A DNA stretch of 64,000 nucleotides from Paenibacillus psychroresistens. GTDB taxonomy: Bacteria; Bacillota; Bacilli; Paenibacillales; NBRC-103111. This document shows, piece after piece, positions 36,535 through 45,683 of the stretch. Below the pieces are notes generated by a model. It had not been told where the DNA came from, did no database searches, and saw nothing but the letters and a program-made list of their open reading frames with translations. Both the position numbers and the translations under genes were made by a program. The stretch's first letter is position 1. Each line of letters opens with the position of its first letter. The DNA is taken from the NCBI RefSeq assembly GCF_009728935.1, contig NZ_CP034235.1, positions 1,712,001 to 1,776,000 on the forward strand, read 5' to 3'.

Positions 36535-36570
36535 AAGCCTCAAAGTCAATTGACTTTGAGGCTTGCTTTT
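36535..36570 (+). terminator. Rho-independent terminator
   Basis: A perfect 30-base palindrome (AAGCCTCAAAGTCAA with its complement) is followed by GCTTTTC. It closes the 128-residue protein gene. Confidence 0.88.
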
Positions 36571-36596
36571 CGTTTATGAGGAACAATGGATTAATA

Positions 36597-36630
36597 GAAA
36601 AAGCCACCGTAAAGTCCTCTGACTTCACGG
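36597..36630 (-). terminator. Terminator of the SASP gene
   Basis: The stem CCGTAAAGTC (36607-36616) with GACTTCACGG (36621-36630) has one mismatch. On the minus strand it is followed by a T-run (36597-36602). Confidence 0.7.
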
Positions 36631-36657
36631 CAACCTTTTTAGTTGATTTATGTGTTT

Positions 36658-36897
36658 TTAACGAAAGTTACTGCCTCCGAAATTCCCAGCTAGCTGTTGT
36701 TCAGCTATTTGTACTAGACGACGAGTAATGCCCCCACCGATTGATCCCGTATCACGAGTAGCCATGTTACCATAGTACCCATCCTGCGGGATTTGAATTC
36801 CCAACTCTTGTGCAACTTCATATTTCAGTTGTTGTAAAGCTTGGCTTGCTTGCGGTATTACAAGAGTGTTGCTGGAACGATTTTGACCTGATGCCAT
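36658..36897 (-). CDS. Alpha/beta-type small acid-soluble spore protein
   Basis: The 79-residue protein carries the family signature: QASQALQQLKYEVAQELGI followed by the glycine-rich YYGNMATRDTGSIGGGITRRLVQ region. These proteins coat spore DNA and protect it from UV and heat, and they are degraded by the GPR protease at germination. The ATG at 36897 follows a strong AGGAGGTG site, which rules out the longer upstream frame. Expression in the forespore under sigma-G is expected from family knowledge. Confidence 0.93.
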   Translation of the reverse strand: MASGQNRSSNTLVIPQASQALQQLKYEVAQELGIQIPQDGYYGNMATRDTGSIGGGITRRLVQIAEQQLAGNFGGSNFR

Positions 36898-37069
36898 ATT
36901 TATCACCTCCTGTGAAAGTAGTATGAGTAAAAAATAAGAATATACGCACACAATTAGTTGGTAAATAACACCAGTGTCCTGTGGGGGACATAGACAAGTG
37001 GCTCTGTATTTCATATAATAGGCGCAAAAGCAGGGAAGTACTGAGTTTTTAGGTAGGGAGGCGGTTTGG

Positions 37070-37564
37070 TTGCTGCTAATATCATTAAAAAATTGGTCAT
37101 TTGATGCTGATCTGCAAATCATTCTTGCGGATGTCAAGCTAGGGATAGAGAACGATATATGGATTGATGAACCGCTTTGCATAGATGTTGGATTGCCAGC
37201 TTTATTGCTTAGTGCTATTGAAGCAACAGCACCTAATCGCTGGGCACCTGCTACGGAATGGGAGAAAATGCCGTTTTTTGTGTGTGGCTGTGGGGATGCA
37301 GAGTGCAGAGGATTTTCTTTTGTAGTCGAGCATATGGATAAAAGCTGGCTGAAAATCAGTGAAGTGGATGAAAGAATGGACGATGATTATCGGATTGCAG
37401 GAGAAGCTTTGGTTTTAGTAGAGGAATATCGAAAACAAGTGGAATCGATCGGCAATGAATATTTACAATTTGTGCGACACTTAGACTACAAACCATATTT
37501 ACCGAATACGGTTGAGATTGTTGAAGATTTACTTAAACAGCTGGTACAGCTTAGGTTAAACTAA
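37070..37564 (+). CDS. Hypothetical protein (164 aa)
   Basis: No family was firmly recognised. The protein starts at a TTG with GGGAGG 8 bases upstream and ends next to a strong bidirectional terminator. A central CGCGDAECRGFSFVVEH stretch contains three Cys and a His that could bind metal. The N-terminal region is beta-rich and the C-terminus helical (VEIVEDLLKQLVQL). It is cytoplasmic by appearance, and no link to the adjacent GH113 gene is visible. Confidence 0.65.
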   Translation: MLLISLKNWSFDADLQIILADVKLGIENDIWIDEPLCIDVGLPALLLSAIEATAPNRWAPATEWEKMPFFVCGCGDAECRGFSFVVEHMDKSWLKISEVDERMDDDYRIAGEALVLVEEYRKQVESIGNEYLQFVRHLDYKPYLPNTVEIVEDLLKQLVQLRLN

Positions 37565-37600
37565 AAAACTGTGGAGACTAATCTCTCCACAGTTTTTCTT
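37563..37600. terminator. Bidirectional terminator
   Basis: The stem AAACTGTGGAGA with TCTCCACAGTTT has a short loop, flanked by A-runs and T-runs. It serves the 164-residue protein gene and the convergent GH113 gene. Confidence 0.88.
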
Positions 37601-37605
37601 CTGCA

Positions 37606-38532
37606 TCATTTTTTGCTATAATAGTCCGCTACGACCTGCTCGGCAGGCTTTAAGTAAATACAATAATCATCATTATTAGTCGCGTCTTCTGAGCTATAGA
37701 GCTTAGCGGGCCAATCCCAGAGCATAAAACCATTAAACCAGCTGCGAGTTTCGGTGTTTTGGAACATGACCCGATAATAGTCAGCTTGTTCATCGAGATT
37801 GACGTCACCAATATGACTCCAATCATTAGGTAGTTGTGCTGAGCCATCGCGGCTAGGGCAGCCTGCCTCCATAAAGAAGAAAGGCTTACCTACACGCAAA
37901 GCTAATATTTCCAATGCATCTAAACGTTCTTTCCATTTATCAATAGGGTAATAGCCGCTAGAAGAAACAATATCAACAGCATCCCACCATTGCACACGTT
38001 CCTCTTGATATTTATCGCAATTGTAAGTGATGGGGCCGCTATACACTTCTCTAACCTTGCTAATCAGAGCGCGCCATTCTGTTTCTCTTCGGTCAGCTTG
38101 AACCATTTCACAGCCTATACAGAACATTTCAACATCATTGTCTTCGGCTATTCGGGCATAATGTAGAATGAATTGCTCATAGCTTGCAAACCAGTCACCC
38201 CAGGAAGGTTCGCCAGGGACTTCCGCTTCGAAGAAACAGATGTGTGCCCGCCAAGTTCCATTAGCACAATTAACAACGGGCTTAAGGCAAACCTTCAGCT
38301 CAAGCTTGTGTGCTTCACGAATTGCCCAAACGATTTCGGCATCAGTTACTGTTGGAGATTGCTCATATTTAATATTTGTTGATTGGGGGTGATCCTGCAG
38401 CGCCCCGAAAGCAATTGCTGTCCAGTTAACGTTTGTTCGCAGCATTTCTTGCATTGAAAATGCGGCTTCAGGTGTATTCCAAGTACCTCTTACACCTGTC
38501 CAGCCCCAAGTCATTCCTTTAATGTAGTCCAT
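37606..38532 (-). CDS. GH113 beta-mannanase, cytoplasmic
   Basis: The 308-residue TIM-barrel enzyme resembles GH113 mannanases such as that of Alicyclobacillus acidocaldarius. The opening KGMTWGWTGVRG, the acid/base E142 in FCIGCEMVQ and the nucleophile E222 in PFFFMEAGCPS are visible; their separation of 80 residues equals that of the known catalytic pair (E151/E231). It has no signal peptide, so it should process imported mannooligosaccharides. The start follows GGAGATGAC. It is transcribed divergently from binding protein 3, and their 185-base shared region holds cre-like sites. Confidence 0.85.
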   Translation of the reverse strand: MDYIKGMTWGWTGVRGTWNTPEAAFSMQEMLRTNVNWTAIAFGALQDHPQSTNIKYEQSPTVTDAEIVWAIREAHKLELKVCLKPVVNCANGTWRAHICFFEAEVPGEPSWGDWFASYEQFILHYARIAEDNDVEMFCIGCEMVQADRRETEWRALISKVREVYSGPITYNCDKYQEERVQWWDAVDIVSSSGYYPIDKWKERLDALEILALRVGKPFFFMEAGCPSRDGSAQLPNDWSHIGDVNLDEQADYYRVMFQNTETRSWFNGFMLWDWPAKLYSSEDATNNDDYCIYLKPAEQVVADYYSKK

Positions 38533-38687
38533 TTTATTGTCATCTCCTTATCATTTTTTATCACATTAGCACATCCTTGTTTGGGTATCCATCCTTTTAT
38601 GTAAGCGAAACCAAATAAGACTATAAAAAAGATTACAGACCATTTTTTTACGCTTTCGCCTCGTTTATACTAACGAATGTAAGCGAT

Positions 38688-38701
38688 AACAAAATTAATT
38701 A
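38688..38701 (+). promoter_or_regulatory. cre site in the GH113 / binding protein 3 divergent region
   Basis: TGTAAGCGATAACA fully matches TGWAANCGNTNWCA and lies 17 bases before the start of binding protein 3. A weaker relative, TGTAAGCGAAACCA (38600-38613), lies near the GH113 start. Both fit control by CcpA or another LacI-family protein. Confidence 0.62.
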
Positions 38702-38717
38702 TAGGGGGAACAATGAG

Positions 38718-40046
38718 ATGAAGAAGAATTTAGCAATCGCCATTATCATGGTATTTATGCTCTCGCTGCTCGCAGCATGTGGAAGTACGAAAGAAGCGGA
38801 ACCAGCAGCAACTGATGCGGGGAAAGCGACAGCAACAGCAGCACCCGGTGCAACAACTGCGCCAGCCGCAGCAACGGATGCTCCTGCAGCCAGCAATATT
38901 AAAGGTAAAGTAACTTTTGCTACAAATCGTACAGATATGATTGGCAAGCAATATGTAGAGTATGCTAAGAAATTCAATGAAAAATATCCAGAAGCCGAAA
39001 TCAATTTTGAAGCGGTTTTGGATTATGATAAGACGATAAAAATTCGTTTGGCTTCCGGTGACCTTCCTGACATTTTATTAATACCGACGATTCCTAAAGC
39101 GGATCTTCCGAAATATTTTGCTCCATTAGATGACTTGGGGTTAAATGACCGCATTTATTTCAAGGATTTCCAAGCAACAGAAGGTAAAGTATACGGAATT
39201 GCATCTGGCGGGAACACATCAGGGATCGTTTACAATAAGAAAGATTTTGCAGAAGCTGGGATTACTGAGGTTCCTAAAACGCTAACAGAATTCTACGCTG
39301 CAAGTGCCAAATTGAAGGCAAAAGGCTTCACACCTCTAGCTTCTAATTTTAAAGATAAATGGCCTTTAGGCGGTTGGATTAATGATGTTTCAACAATAGC
39401 TAGCGGAAATGCAAACACGATGAATGAACGTAAGAACTCAGATGCACCTTATAGTGTAGAAGGGCCGATTCTAGCGGGATCACTAATCTTAAAAGAAATG
39501 AACAAGCAAGGCTACCTAGAAAAAGATATCAACTCATCAAACTGGGAATTATCTAAGAAAGATGTAGCAACCGGGAAATCGGCTATGTACTACTTAGGTA
39601 ACTGGGTTATCAATCAAGTTATTGATGCAGGCGCTAAAACAGAGGATGTTGGTTTCTTCCCTTTCCCTGTAAATGATTCAGGCAAGCTTGCTGCTCCACT
39701 AGGTCCCGATTGGTTCTATGGCGTTAATAAAGATAGCAAAAACCTAGAAACAGCTAAAGCATTTGTAAAATGGTTGATCGAAGATTCCGGGTTTGATGAT
39801 TTTGCAGGATTCATTCCAGTGCTTAAAGACAAGAAGCCTAACCTGCCGCAATTATCCGAATTCACGGCGAATAATCCAACTATGATCGAAGGCGTACCAA
39901 ACGATGACGATACAACAGCAATCAATAACAAAGCTCAGATTACAGCTGAGGATCTTGTTCAGGAAGTTGTGCTAGGCGATCCAAAAGCAGTAGCAGAAAA
40001 ATATAATAAAAAATGGGCAGATGCAAAAAAAGCATTAGCTAAGTAA
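38718..40046 (+). CDS. Sugar ABC transporter substrate-binding lipoprotein 3
   Basis: The 442-residue lipoprotein has the lipobox LLAAC (Cys21), an Ala/Thr/Pro linker and a type 1 sugar-binding domain (KGKVTFATNRTDMIGKQY..., FPVNDSGKLAAPLGPDWF). It is related to binding proteins 1 and 2 but more diverged. A strong AGGGGG lies about 10 bases before the ATG. It heads the second importer cluster. Mannobiose, mannooligosaccharides or glucomannan fragments are the likely ligands, by context. Confidence 0.88.
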   Translation: MKKNLAIAIIMVFMLSLLAACGSTKEAEPAATDAGKATATAAPGATTAPAAATDAPAASNIKGKVTFATNRTDMIGKQYVEYAKKFNEKYPEAEINFEAVLDYDKTIKIRLASGDLPDILLIPTIPKADLPKYFAPLDDLGLNDRIYFKDFQATEGKVYGIASGGNTSGIVYNKKDFAEAGITEVPKTLTEFYAASAKLKAKGFTPLASNFKDKWPLGGWINDVSTIASGNANTMNERKNSDAPYSVEGPILAGSLILKEMNKQGYLEKDINSSNWELSKKDVATGKSAMYYLGNWVINQVIDAGAKTEDVGFFPFPVNDSGKLAAPLGPDWFYGVNKDSKNLETAKAFVKWLIEDSGFDDFAGFIPVLKDKKPNLPQLSEFTANNPTMIEGVPNDDDTTAINNKAQITAEDLVQEVVLGDPKAVAEKYNKKWADAKKALAK

Positions 40047-40062
40047 GCTTAATTACACAATG

Positions 40063-40107
40063 GAACAAAGTGGGTTATTCTTCGTAAGGAGATGATCCAC
40101 TTTGCTC
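40063..40107 (+). terminator. Intra-operon hairpin between binding protein 3 and permease
   Basis: CAAAGTGG (40066-40073) pairs with CCACTTTG (40097-40104), extended by further A-U and G-U pairs. It occupies the same place as the hairpin at 22696 in the first importer cluster and may set the binding protein to permease ratio. Confidence 0.5.
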
Positions 40108-40128
40108 TTTACAGAGGGGCGGATGGCC

Positions 40129-41016
40129 ATGTTTAATTTATCGTATAAGTCCCAAAGAAAATGGGTTTTACTCGCGTTTCTACTAATTCCGCTGTTATTA
40201 TTGTGTTCGTTCTCCTTCTATCCGGCAATCAAGCTCATCTATTATAGCTTTACCTCATGGGATGGTTACAGCAAGGAGAAGCCATGGGTAGGCTGGAGCA
40301 ATTATAAAGAGGTTTTCAATAATCCTGAGATTTTTGGTGTTTTCAAGCATAACTTTGCTTACTTTTTAATCGGTATCTTACAGAATGTCATTGCGCTATT
40401 TTTCGCTGTCATACTTAATAACAAGCTTCGTGGCCGTAATTTCTTTCGGCTGCTATTATTTTTACCTTTTATCATGAATGGGGTAGCGGTTGCCTTTATG
40501 TTTGGTTATTTCTACGATACGGAACGAGGATCACTCAATTTACTGTTGAACTTTCTGGGCGCTAATGAATTATCGGAAACTAGCTGGCTAGGCGGTAAAA
40601 CGCTTGTAAACTACTCATTGGCGGCTATCGGATTGTGGAAGTACATGGGGTTCAATATGGTTATTTATCTGGGTGCATTGCAATCTATACCGAGTGAGGT
40701 TTATGAAGCTTCGACAATTGATGGTGCGAATGGCTTTCAGACTTTTTGGTTCATTACCTTGCCTAATTTATTTAAAATTATCGAGCTAAATTTATTTTTA
40801 ACCATCTCTGGTGCTTTAGAGGTCTTCGATCTACCCTTTATTCTCACAAAAGGCGGCCCAGCCGGAGCCAGTGAAACTTTCTTGACCAAAACGGTCGCTA
40901 CGGCATTTCAATTTAACAATAACGGACTGGCGTCAGCTATGTGCGTGATTCTGATCATTATTGTGATGGTTATCCTCGGAACACAGAGACTAGTGTTTAA
41001 TAGGAGGGGGGAGTAA
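40129..41016 (+). CDS. Sugar ABC transporter permease (MalF/LacF type), second importer
   Basis: A 295-residue membrane protein with about six hydrophobic segments and the EAA loop VYEASTIDGANGFQTFWFITLP. It is paralogous to the permease at 22761 (shared FDLPFILTKGGPAGASETF-type segment). The ATG at 40129 has AGGGG 9 bases upstream; longer frames begin at a TTG at 40102 or an ATG at 40123. The second permease follows immediately. Confidence 0.9.
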   Translation: MFNLSYKSQRKWVLLAFLLIPLLLLCSFSFYPAIKLIYYSFTSWDGYSKEKPWVGWSNYKEVFNNPEIFGVFKHNFAYFLIGILQNVIALFFAVILNNKLRGRNFFRLLLFLPFIMNGVAVAFMFGYFYDTERGSLNLLLNFLGANELSETSWLGGKTLVNYSLAAIGLWKYMGFNMVIYLGALQSIPSEVYEASTIDGANGFQTFWFITLPNLFKIIELNLFLTISGALEVFDLPFILTKGGPAGASETFLTKTVATAFQFNNNGLASAMCVILIIIVMVILGTQRLVFNRRGE

Positions 41017-41838
41017 ATGCTGAAGCTATGGACGGGTATTAAATATATCTTGCTGCTGCTTGCTTCATTTATGGTGCTGTATCCCATCTATTTGGTCGTA
41101 GTCAATGCTTTCAAAACAGATGAGGAATTTGCCAGGTCAAGTACAATGGCATTACCGGAGAGCTTTTTTAATTTTCATAATTTTGTGAATGTGTTCGTGT
41201 CTGCCAAGATGGGGCTCGCGTTCTCGAATACGCTGATTATTATTGTGATTACGTTGCTTGGGAATGTGCTGTTAGGTACTATGGCTGCTTATGCGATTGG
41301 TCGATTCAATTTTAGAGGGAAGAAGTATATTCTTTTTGCTTATATCATCGCTACGATTATTCCGGCTATTACCACTCAGGTGGCTGTTTTTTCACTAATT
41401 AAGGGCTTGGGCTTGATGAATACTTTGTATGCGCCTACCCTGCTCTATATTGGAACCGACGTGGTGCAGATCTATATTTACTTGCAATTTATTAAGAATA
41501 TCCCTTATGATCTGGATGAAAACGCAATGATGGAGGGTGCCTCTCTAGTTCGGATTTATCGCACCATAATTTTTCCATTGTTAGCTCCAGCTACGGCAAC
41601 GGTCGTTATCCTTAAAACGATTGGTGTGTATAATGATTTCTATACTCCGTTTCTTTATATGCCTAAAGATTCGTTGGTTACGCTTTCCACTTCATTAATG
41701 CGGAACGTGGGTGTAAATAGTGCGAATTGGACATTTATGTGTGCAGGGATTTTAATTATTCTAATTCCGACTATGGTGATGTATCTCTTCTTGCAGCGAT
41801 TTATTTTTGCTGGAGTGACGAATGGTGCTGTAAAATAA
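41017..41838 (+). CDS. Sugar ABC transporter permease (MalG type), second importer
   Basis: A 273-residue permease with the EAA loop DLDENAMMEGASLVRIYRTIIFP and the same C-terminal pattern (FIFAGVTNGAVK) as the MalG-type subunit of the first importer. It begins directly at the end of the preceding permease gene with AGGAGGGGG upstream. With the preceding genes it forms an importer that lacks its own ATPase. Confidence 0.9.
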   Translation: MLKLWTGIKYILLLLASFMVLYPIYLVVVNAFKTDEEFARSSTMALPESFFNFHNFVNVFVSAKMGLAFSNTLIIIVITLLGNVLLGTMAAYAIGRFNFRGKKYILFAYIIATIIPAITTQVAVFSLIKGLGLMNTLYAPTLLYIGTDVVQIYIYLQFIKNIPYDLDENAMMEGASLVRIYRTIIFPLLAPATATVVILKTIGVYNDFYTPFLYMPKDSLVTLSTSLMRNVGVNSANWTFMCAGILIILIPTMVMYLFLQRFIFAGVTNGAVK

Positions 41839-41861
41839 GGCGGAGAGAAAGGAAGGGACCC

Positions 41862-43661
41862 ATGGGCGCTTTTGTACGGAATGGACTGAAATGGTTTTGG
41901 GTCGCCTTTGCTAATGCCAGTATGGAGAAGAAGCTGATTGTAGTATTTATTTTTCTGATCACGCTGCCGATCGTACTTGCTAGTTATTTCTCTTATCGCA
42001 ATTATTCACAGTCTATTCAAGATAATTCAACGACCTATGTAAAAGAAGTTTCCTCGAAAATTATTGATAAGCTGGACGATTATGTGATTGATTTGAAGCA
42101 GGTATCTGCCTCGCCTTTATACTTAACACAGCTTCAGGAATACCTTATGCAGCCTGGTCATGATGTCATTAAAGAGCGGTTTATTTCGACCAATGTATAT
42201 AGTATGGAGAACTTAAAAGGGGCAAATAATACTTCCGTTTATATCCGCGATAAATTTGGAAATCTTTTCTATACGCTTAAAACGGAAGGGACTCGTGCCG
42301 ATCTCAATGAGAAGATGGAGGAGTGGGGCAAGCTCGCTCACAATGCCAAAAGTGCCCTGGTGATCAGCACGGAACGAATTATTCGCGCTAACACAGGTAA
42401 GCCTGATTTTGTATTCTCAGTCATACGTGAGCTGCGTAATACTTATAATCTCGAGGCTATTGGCTTAATTGCCTTTGAATCGAATTTAAATGTGATCAAA
42501 AATGCAGTAGCTAATATTGACGCTGCAACTAAAGGGACAACTGTAATTGTCGATGATCACAAGCAAGTGATTTACGACAGCGGAGAGCAAATGATTGGCG
42601 ATAATTTAGCCAATGATGAAGCTGTCAAAAAAGCTGCAGAAACGCAAGGAAGCTTTCCATTGGTTAAGGATGGGAAGCCTTATTTAATTTCTTATTCGAC
42701 GTCTGCGAATACAGGCTGGACGGTATTAATTTACATTCCGACCAAGGTTCTGACGGCTGAAGCAACTAAAACGCGCAATATTACGATTATAGTGACGATC
42801 ATCATCATTGGCTTTGCGCTTTTTATCTCGATTATTATTTCTTATGCTTTGACACGCCCCTTGCGTAAAATGGCGAGCTTAATGAAAGCAGTTCAAGGCG
42901 GTAATTTAAATGTCGGGTTTAATGTCAAATATCGCGATGAAATAGGCTTGCTGGGCAATCATTTTAATCGGATGATTATGCGGATTAAGCAGCTAATTGA
43001 TGAGGTATACACCGGACAGAAGCGCAAACGTGAAGCGGAGATTAAGGTGCTGCAGAGTCAGATTAATCCACATTTTATTTACAATACTTTGGAAACCATT
43101 CGGATGATGGCAGAAATTAATGAGGATGAAAAAGTAGCCTCCATGGCTTACATGCTGGGCTCGCTGCTGCGATATAGCATCATTAATGATATGGAAACGG
43201 TGACTGTAGCTCAGGAGCTGGAGCACTTGGACAATTATATTTATCTGCAAAATGTTCGCTTCAAAGATAAATTTCAGTTGGTTGTGCTGCTTTCAGAGGA
43301 AATGAAGCAATATCAAATTCTCAAGCTCATGCTGCAGCCGATCGTAGAGAATGCCATATATCATGGATTAGAGAATAAAGAAGATCATAGTGAGATCACA
43401 ATTGAATCCTATGAGGATGAAAGCTTTCTATATCTGACTATTTCGGATAATGGTGAAGGAATTGACGGTACTGCTTTGCATAAATTAAATGATCGTATTT
43501 CCAATCCAAGCAGCCAAGCAGATTCCAAGCATGGCATTGGTTTAAGTAATGTCAATGATCGCATTCAATTATACTATGGTGATGAATATGGGTTAAGAGT
43601 CGAAAGTACGGAAGGGAAAGGCACACGTATCGTTCTAAGGTTGCCTAACCAATCTTCTTAA
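41862..43661 (+). CDS. Sensor histidine kinase, YesM type (second)
   Basis: The 599-residue kinase has the layout of the kinase at 24577: a membrane segment at about 20-45, an extracellular Cache-like sensor, a second segment at about 305-330, HAMP, phosphoacceptor H404 in QINPHFIYNTLE and an ATPase domain (VENAIYHGLENK, DNGEGI). The ATG at 41862 follows AAGGAAGGGA and lies 23 bases after the permease stop; the longer frame into the permease gene is not credible. The partner regulator follows 28 bases later. The sensor region differs enough from the first kinase to suggest another ligand. Confidence 0.9.
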   Translation: MGAFVRNGLKWFWVAFANASMEKKLIVVFIFLITLPIVLASYFSYRNYSQSIQDNSTTYVKEVSSKIIDKLDDYVIDLKQVSASPLYLTQLQEYLMQPGHDVIKERFISTNVYSMENLKGANNTSVYIRDKFGNLFYTLKTEGTRADLNEKMEEWGKLAHNAKSALVISTERIIRANTGKPDFVFSVIRELRNTYNLEAIGLIAFESNLNVIKNAVANIDAATKGTTVIVDDHKQVIYDSGEQMIGDNLANDEAVKKAAETQGSFPLVKDGKPYLISYSTSANTGWTVLIYIPTKVLTAEATKTRNITIIVTIIIIGFALFISIIISYALTRPLRKMASLMKAVQGGNLNVGFNVKYRDEIGLLGNHFNRMIMRIKQLIDEVYTGQKRKREAEIKVLQSQINPHFIYNTLETIRMMAEINEDEKVASMAYMLGSLLRYSIINDMETVTVAQELEHLDNYIYLQNVRFKDKFQLVVLLSEEMKQYQILKLMLQPIVENAIYHGLENKEDHSEITIESYEDESFLYLTISDNGEGIDGTALHKLNDRISNPSSQADSKHGIGLSNVNDRIQLYYGDEYGLRVESTEGKGTRIVLRLPNQSS

Positions 43662-43689
43662 GACTTCGGATGGAAAGGAGTGGATCACA

Positions 43690-44463
43690 TTGAAACTTAT
43701 CCTGGTTGATGATGAAGAAATGATTCGTCTCGGCATGGAAAAAATCTTATCGAAATCAGAATTGAATCTACAGATTGTTGGATCCTTTTCTAATGGACTA
43801 ATGGCATTAATGGGGCTGGATAAATTAAATATAAATGATCTGGATGTGGTTATTACCGATATTAAAATGCCGGGCATGGATGGTCTCAAGTTTATTGAAA
43901 AGCTGAGTGAGGCAGCTCCTCAGGTGGAAATTATTATTTTAAGTGGATTTAATGATTTTGAGTACGCTAGGCAAGCCATGCGGTTTGGGGTCAAGGATTA
44001 TTTTCTAAAACCAGTGGATAAATTCGAGTTATTCGAGGTACTTAAGCGTATTAGCGATCAGAAGCAGGAAAACATTCAGGAGCTTAAAGGTATGGAACGA
44101 GTGCAGGAGCCGCAAGAGCAGCATGAGCATTATGTGATCGAGCCATTAAAGCAAATCATCGAGAAAGAATATAATAAAATGTTGGATTTAGAAAGCTTAT
44201 CTGAACGGTTGGGTTTTAGTACCAGCTATTTAAGTAAGCATTTCAAGCAAGAAACGGGCAGCACCATTACCGACTATTTAATCCAAATTCGCATCCAGAA
44301 GGCCAAGCAGTTTATCGATGACCATCCCAACTTAAAAATATACGAGATAGCCCACTTAGTAGGCTATCCCGATCCGGTTTACTTTAATAAGCTGTTTAAG
44401 AAAATTGTGTTATTGACCCCTAAGGAATACAAGGATCGTTCACGCTTAAAGGGGCTTTTGTAG
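43690..44463 (+). CDS. AraC-type response regulator, YesN type (second)
   Basis: A 257-residue regulator starting at a TTG with AAAGGAG 9 bases upstream. The receiver domain has its phospho-acceptor at D57 (VVITDIKMPG) and the conserved FLKPV, followed by an AraC double helix-turn-helix (DLESLSERLGFSTSYLSKHF, then IYEIAHLVGYPDPVYFNKLF). It is paralogous to the regulator at 26397. It ends 11 bases before the convergent GH130 gene. Likely targets are the binding protein 3 and GH113 promoters. Confidence 0.9.
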   Translation: MKLILVDDEEMIRLGMEKILSKSELNLQIVGSFSNGLMALMGLDKLNINDLDVVITDIKMPGMDGLKFIEKLSEAAPQVEIIILSGFNDFEYARQAMRFGVKDYFLKPVDKFELFEVLKRISDQKQENIQELKGMERVQEPQEQHEHYVIEPLKQIIEKEYNKMLDLESLSERLGFSTSYLSKHFKQETGSTITDYLIQIRIQKAKQFIDDHPNLKIYEIAHLVGYPDPVYFNKLFKKIVLLTPKEYKDRSRLKGLL

Positions 44464-44474
44464 CTCGAGTTTAG

Positions 44475-45653
44475 TTAGATGAACTTTAAGTTGCCTGCGA
44501 TGAGTTGATTTCTTTGTGCGACACATGCATGGGAACGAAGCGGATCTGCCGGTGTATTCATCACATAGTCGAGTAGTTTAGCGACGGTTGTGGTGGCAAC
44601 ATGGATACGAGTATCCGAAGAAGCATAGTAAATATAAACATCCCCGTTAGCCCTAGCAATGACTCCATTGCAAAAAACTACATTCGATACATCGCCAATC
44701 CGTTCTTCAGCTTGTGGTGCAATAAGATGGCCACCTGGTGAATGAGTAATTTCATTAGGCTGGTCAAGCTTGGATAAGAAAGCATAGATCACATAGCGCA
44801 AGCCTGCTGCTGTGTTGCGAACACCGTGGGCAATATGCAGCCAACCCGAGTCTGTGCGGATGGGAGCGGGTCCTTGCCCGTTCTTCACTTCCTTGATTGT
44901 GTGATACTCGCGTGCGTCGACAATAGTCTCCACATCGACAACTGCGTTCTCAATCGTGTCAGACAAACCCCAGCCGATGCCGCCGCCAGCACCTGCGCTA
45001 ATAAAACCATCCTGCGGACGCGTATAGAACGCGTATTTGCCGTCTACAAACTCAGGATGCAGCACAACGTTGCGCTGCTGCGGTGACTTCGTTTGTAAGT
45101 CGGCTAATCGCTCCCAGTCCCGCAGGTCCTTGGTGCGAACAATTCCGCATTGGGCCGCTGCGCTCGAAGTATCCCATGCGGGTGCGTCGGGATCCTTCCG
45201 TTCCGTGCAGAATAGCCCGTAAATCCAACCATCGGCATGCTGCACCAGCCGCATGTCATAAACATTAATATCCGGATCAGCTGCTTCAGGCAACAGGATC
45301 GGATATTCCCAGAACTTAAAACCATCAACCCCTGTATCGCTCTCTGCAATCGCGAAAAACGATTTGCGATCGTTGCCTTCCACGCGGGCGACCAAGTGGA
45401 ACTTGCCGTTTAATTCAATCGCACCTGGATTGAAAACGCAGTTGATCCCCAGACGCTCCATGAAATAAGGGTTTGTCTCTGGATTGAGGTCATATTTCCA
45501 ATAGTAGGGCACATGATCTGCGGTCAAAATCGGATGAATATAGCGGTCATAGATGCCGTTGCCTAAAGCTTCTGCTTGGTTAATTTGTGCTAACAGCTCA
45601 CTTTGGTTGTTTTTTACCTGCTCAAGTCTGCTTTTAAATAATGGATTATTCAT
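44475..45653 (-). CDS. GH130 4-O-beta-mannosylglucose phosphorylase
   Basis: The 392-residue enzyme fits GH130 subfamily 1 in length and motifs: [34 protein letters not shown] with the likely general acid D133, and [15 protein letters not shown]. These enzymes cleave 4-O-beta-mannosyl-glucose with phosphate to mannose-1-phosphate and glucose. The gene upstream encodes the mannobiose 2-epimerase that makes exactly that substrate, 30 bases away on the same strand. It is cytoplasmic. A mannooligosaccharide phosphorylase specificity (subfamily 2) is the main alternative, but the epimerase context favours the first. Confidence 0.88.
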   Translation of the reverse strand: MNNPLFKSRLEQVKNNQSELLAQINQAEALGNGIYDRYIHPILTADHVPYYWKYDLNPETNPYFMERLGINCVFNPGAIELNGKFHLVARVEGNDRKSFFAIAESDTGVDGFKFWEYPILLPEAADPDINVYDMRLVQHADGWIYGLFCTERKDPDAPAWDTSSAAAQCGIVRTKDLRDWERLADLQTKSPQQRNVVLHPEFVDGKYAFYTRPQDGFISAGAGGGIGWGLSDTIENAVVDVETIVDAREYHTIKEVKNGQGPAPIRTDSGWLHIAHGVRNTAAGLRYVIYAFLSKLDQPNEITHSPGGHLIAPQAEERIGDVSNVVFCNGVIARANGDVYIYYASSDTRIHVATTTVAKLLDYVMNTPADPLRSHACVAQRNQLIAGNLKFI

Positions 45654-45683
45654 ATAAGTTCATTGCTCCCATTCGAATTACTT

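Noticed and set aside
36898..37182. N-terminal extension of the SASP
   Set aside because: The AGGAGGTG site and family length place the start at 36897.
41727..41861. Upstream extension of the second histidine kinase
   Set aside because: It overlaps the permease gene in another frame; the ATG at 41862 has a strong site.
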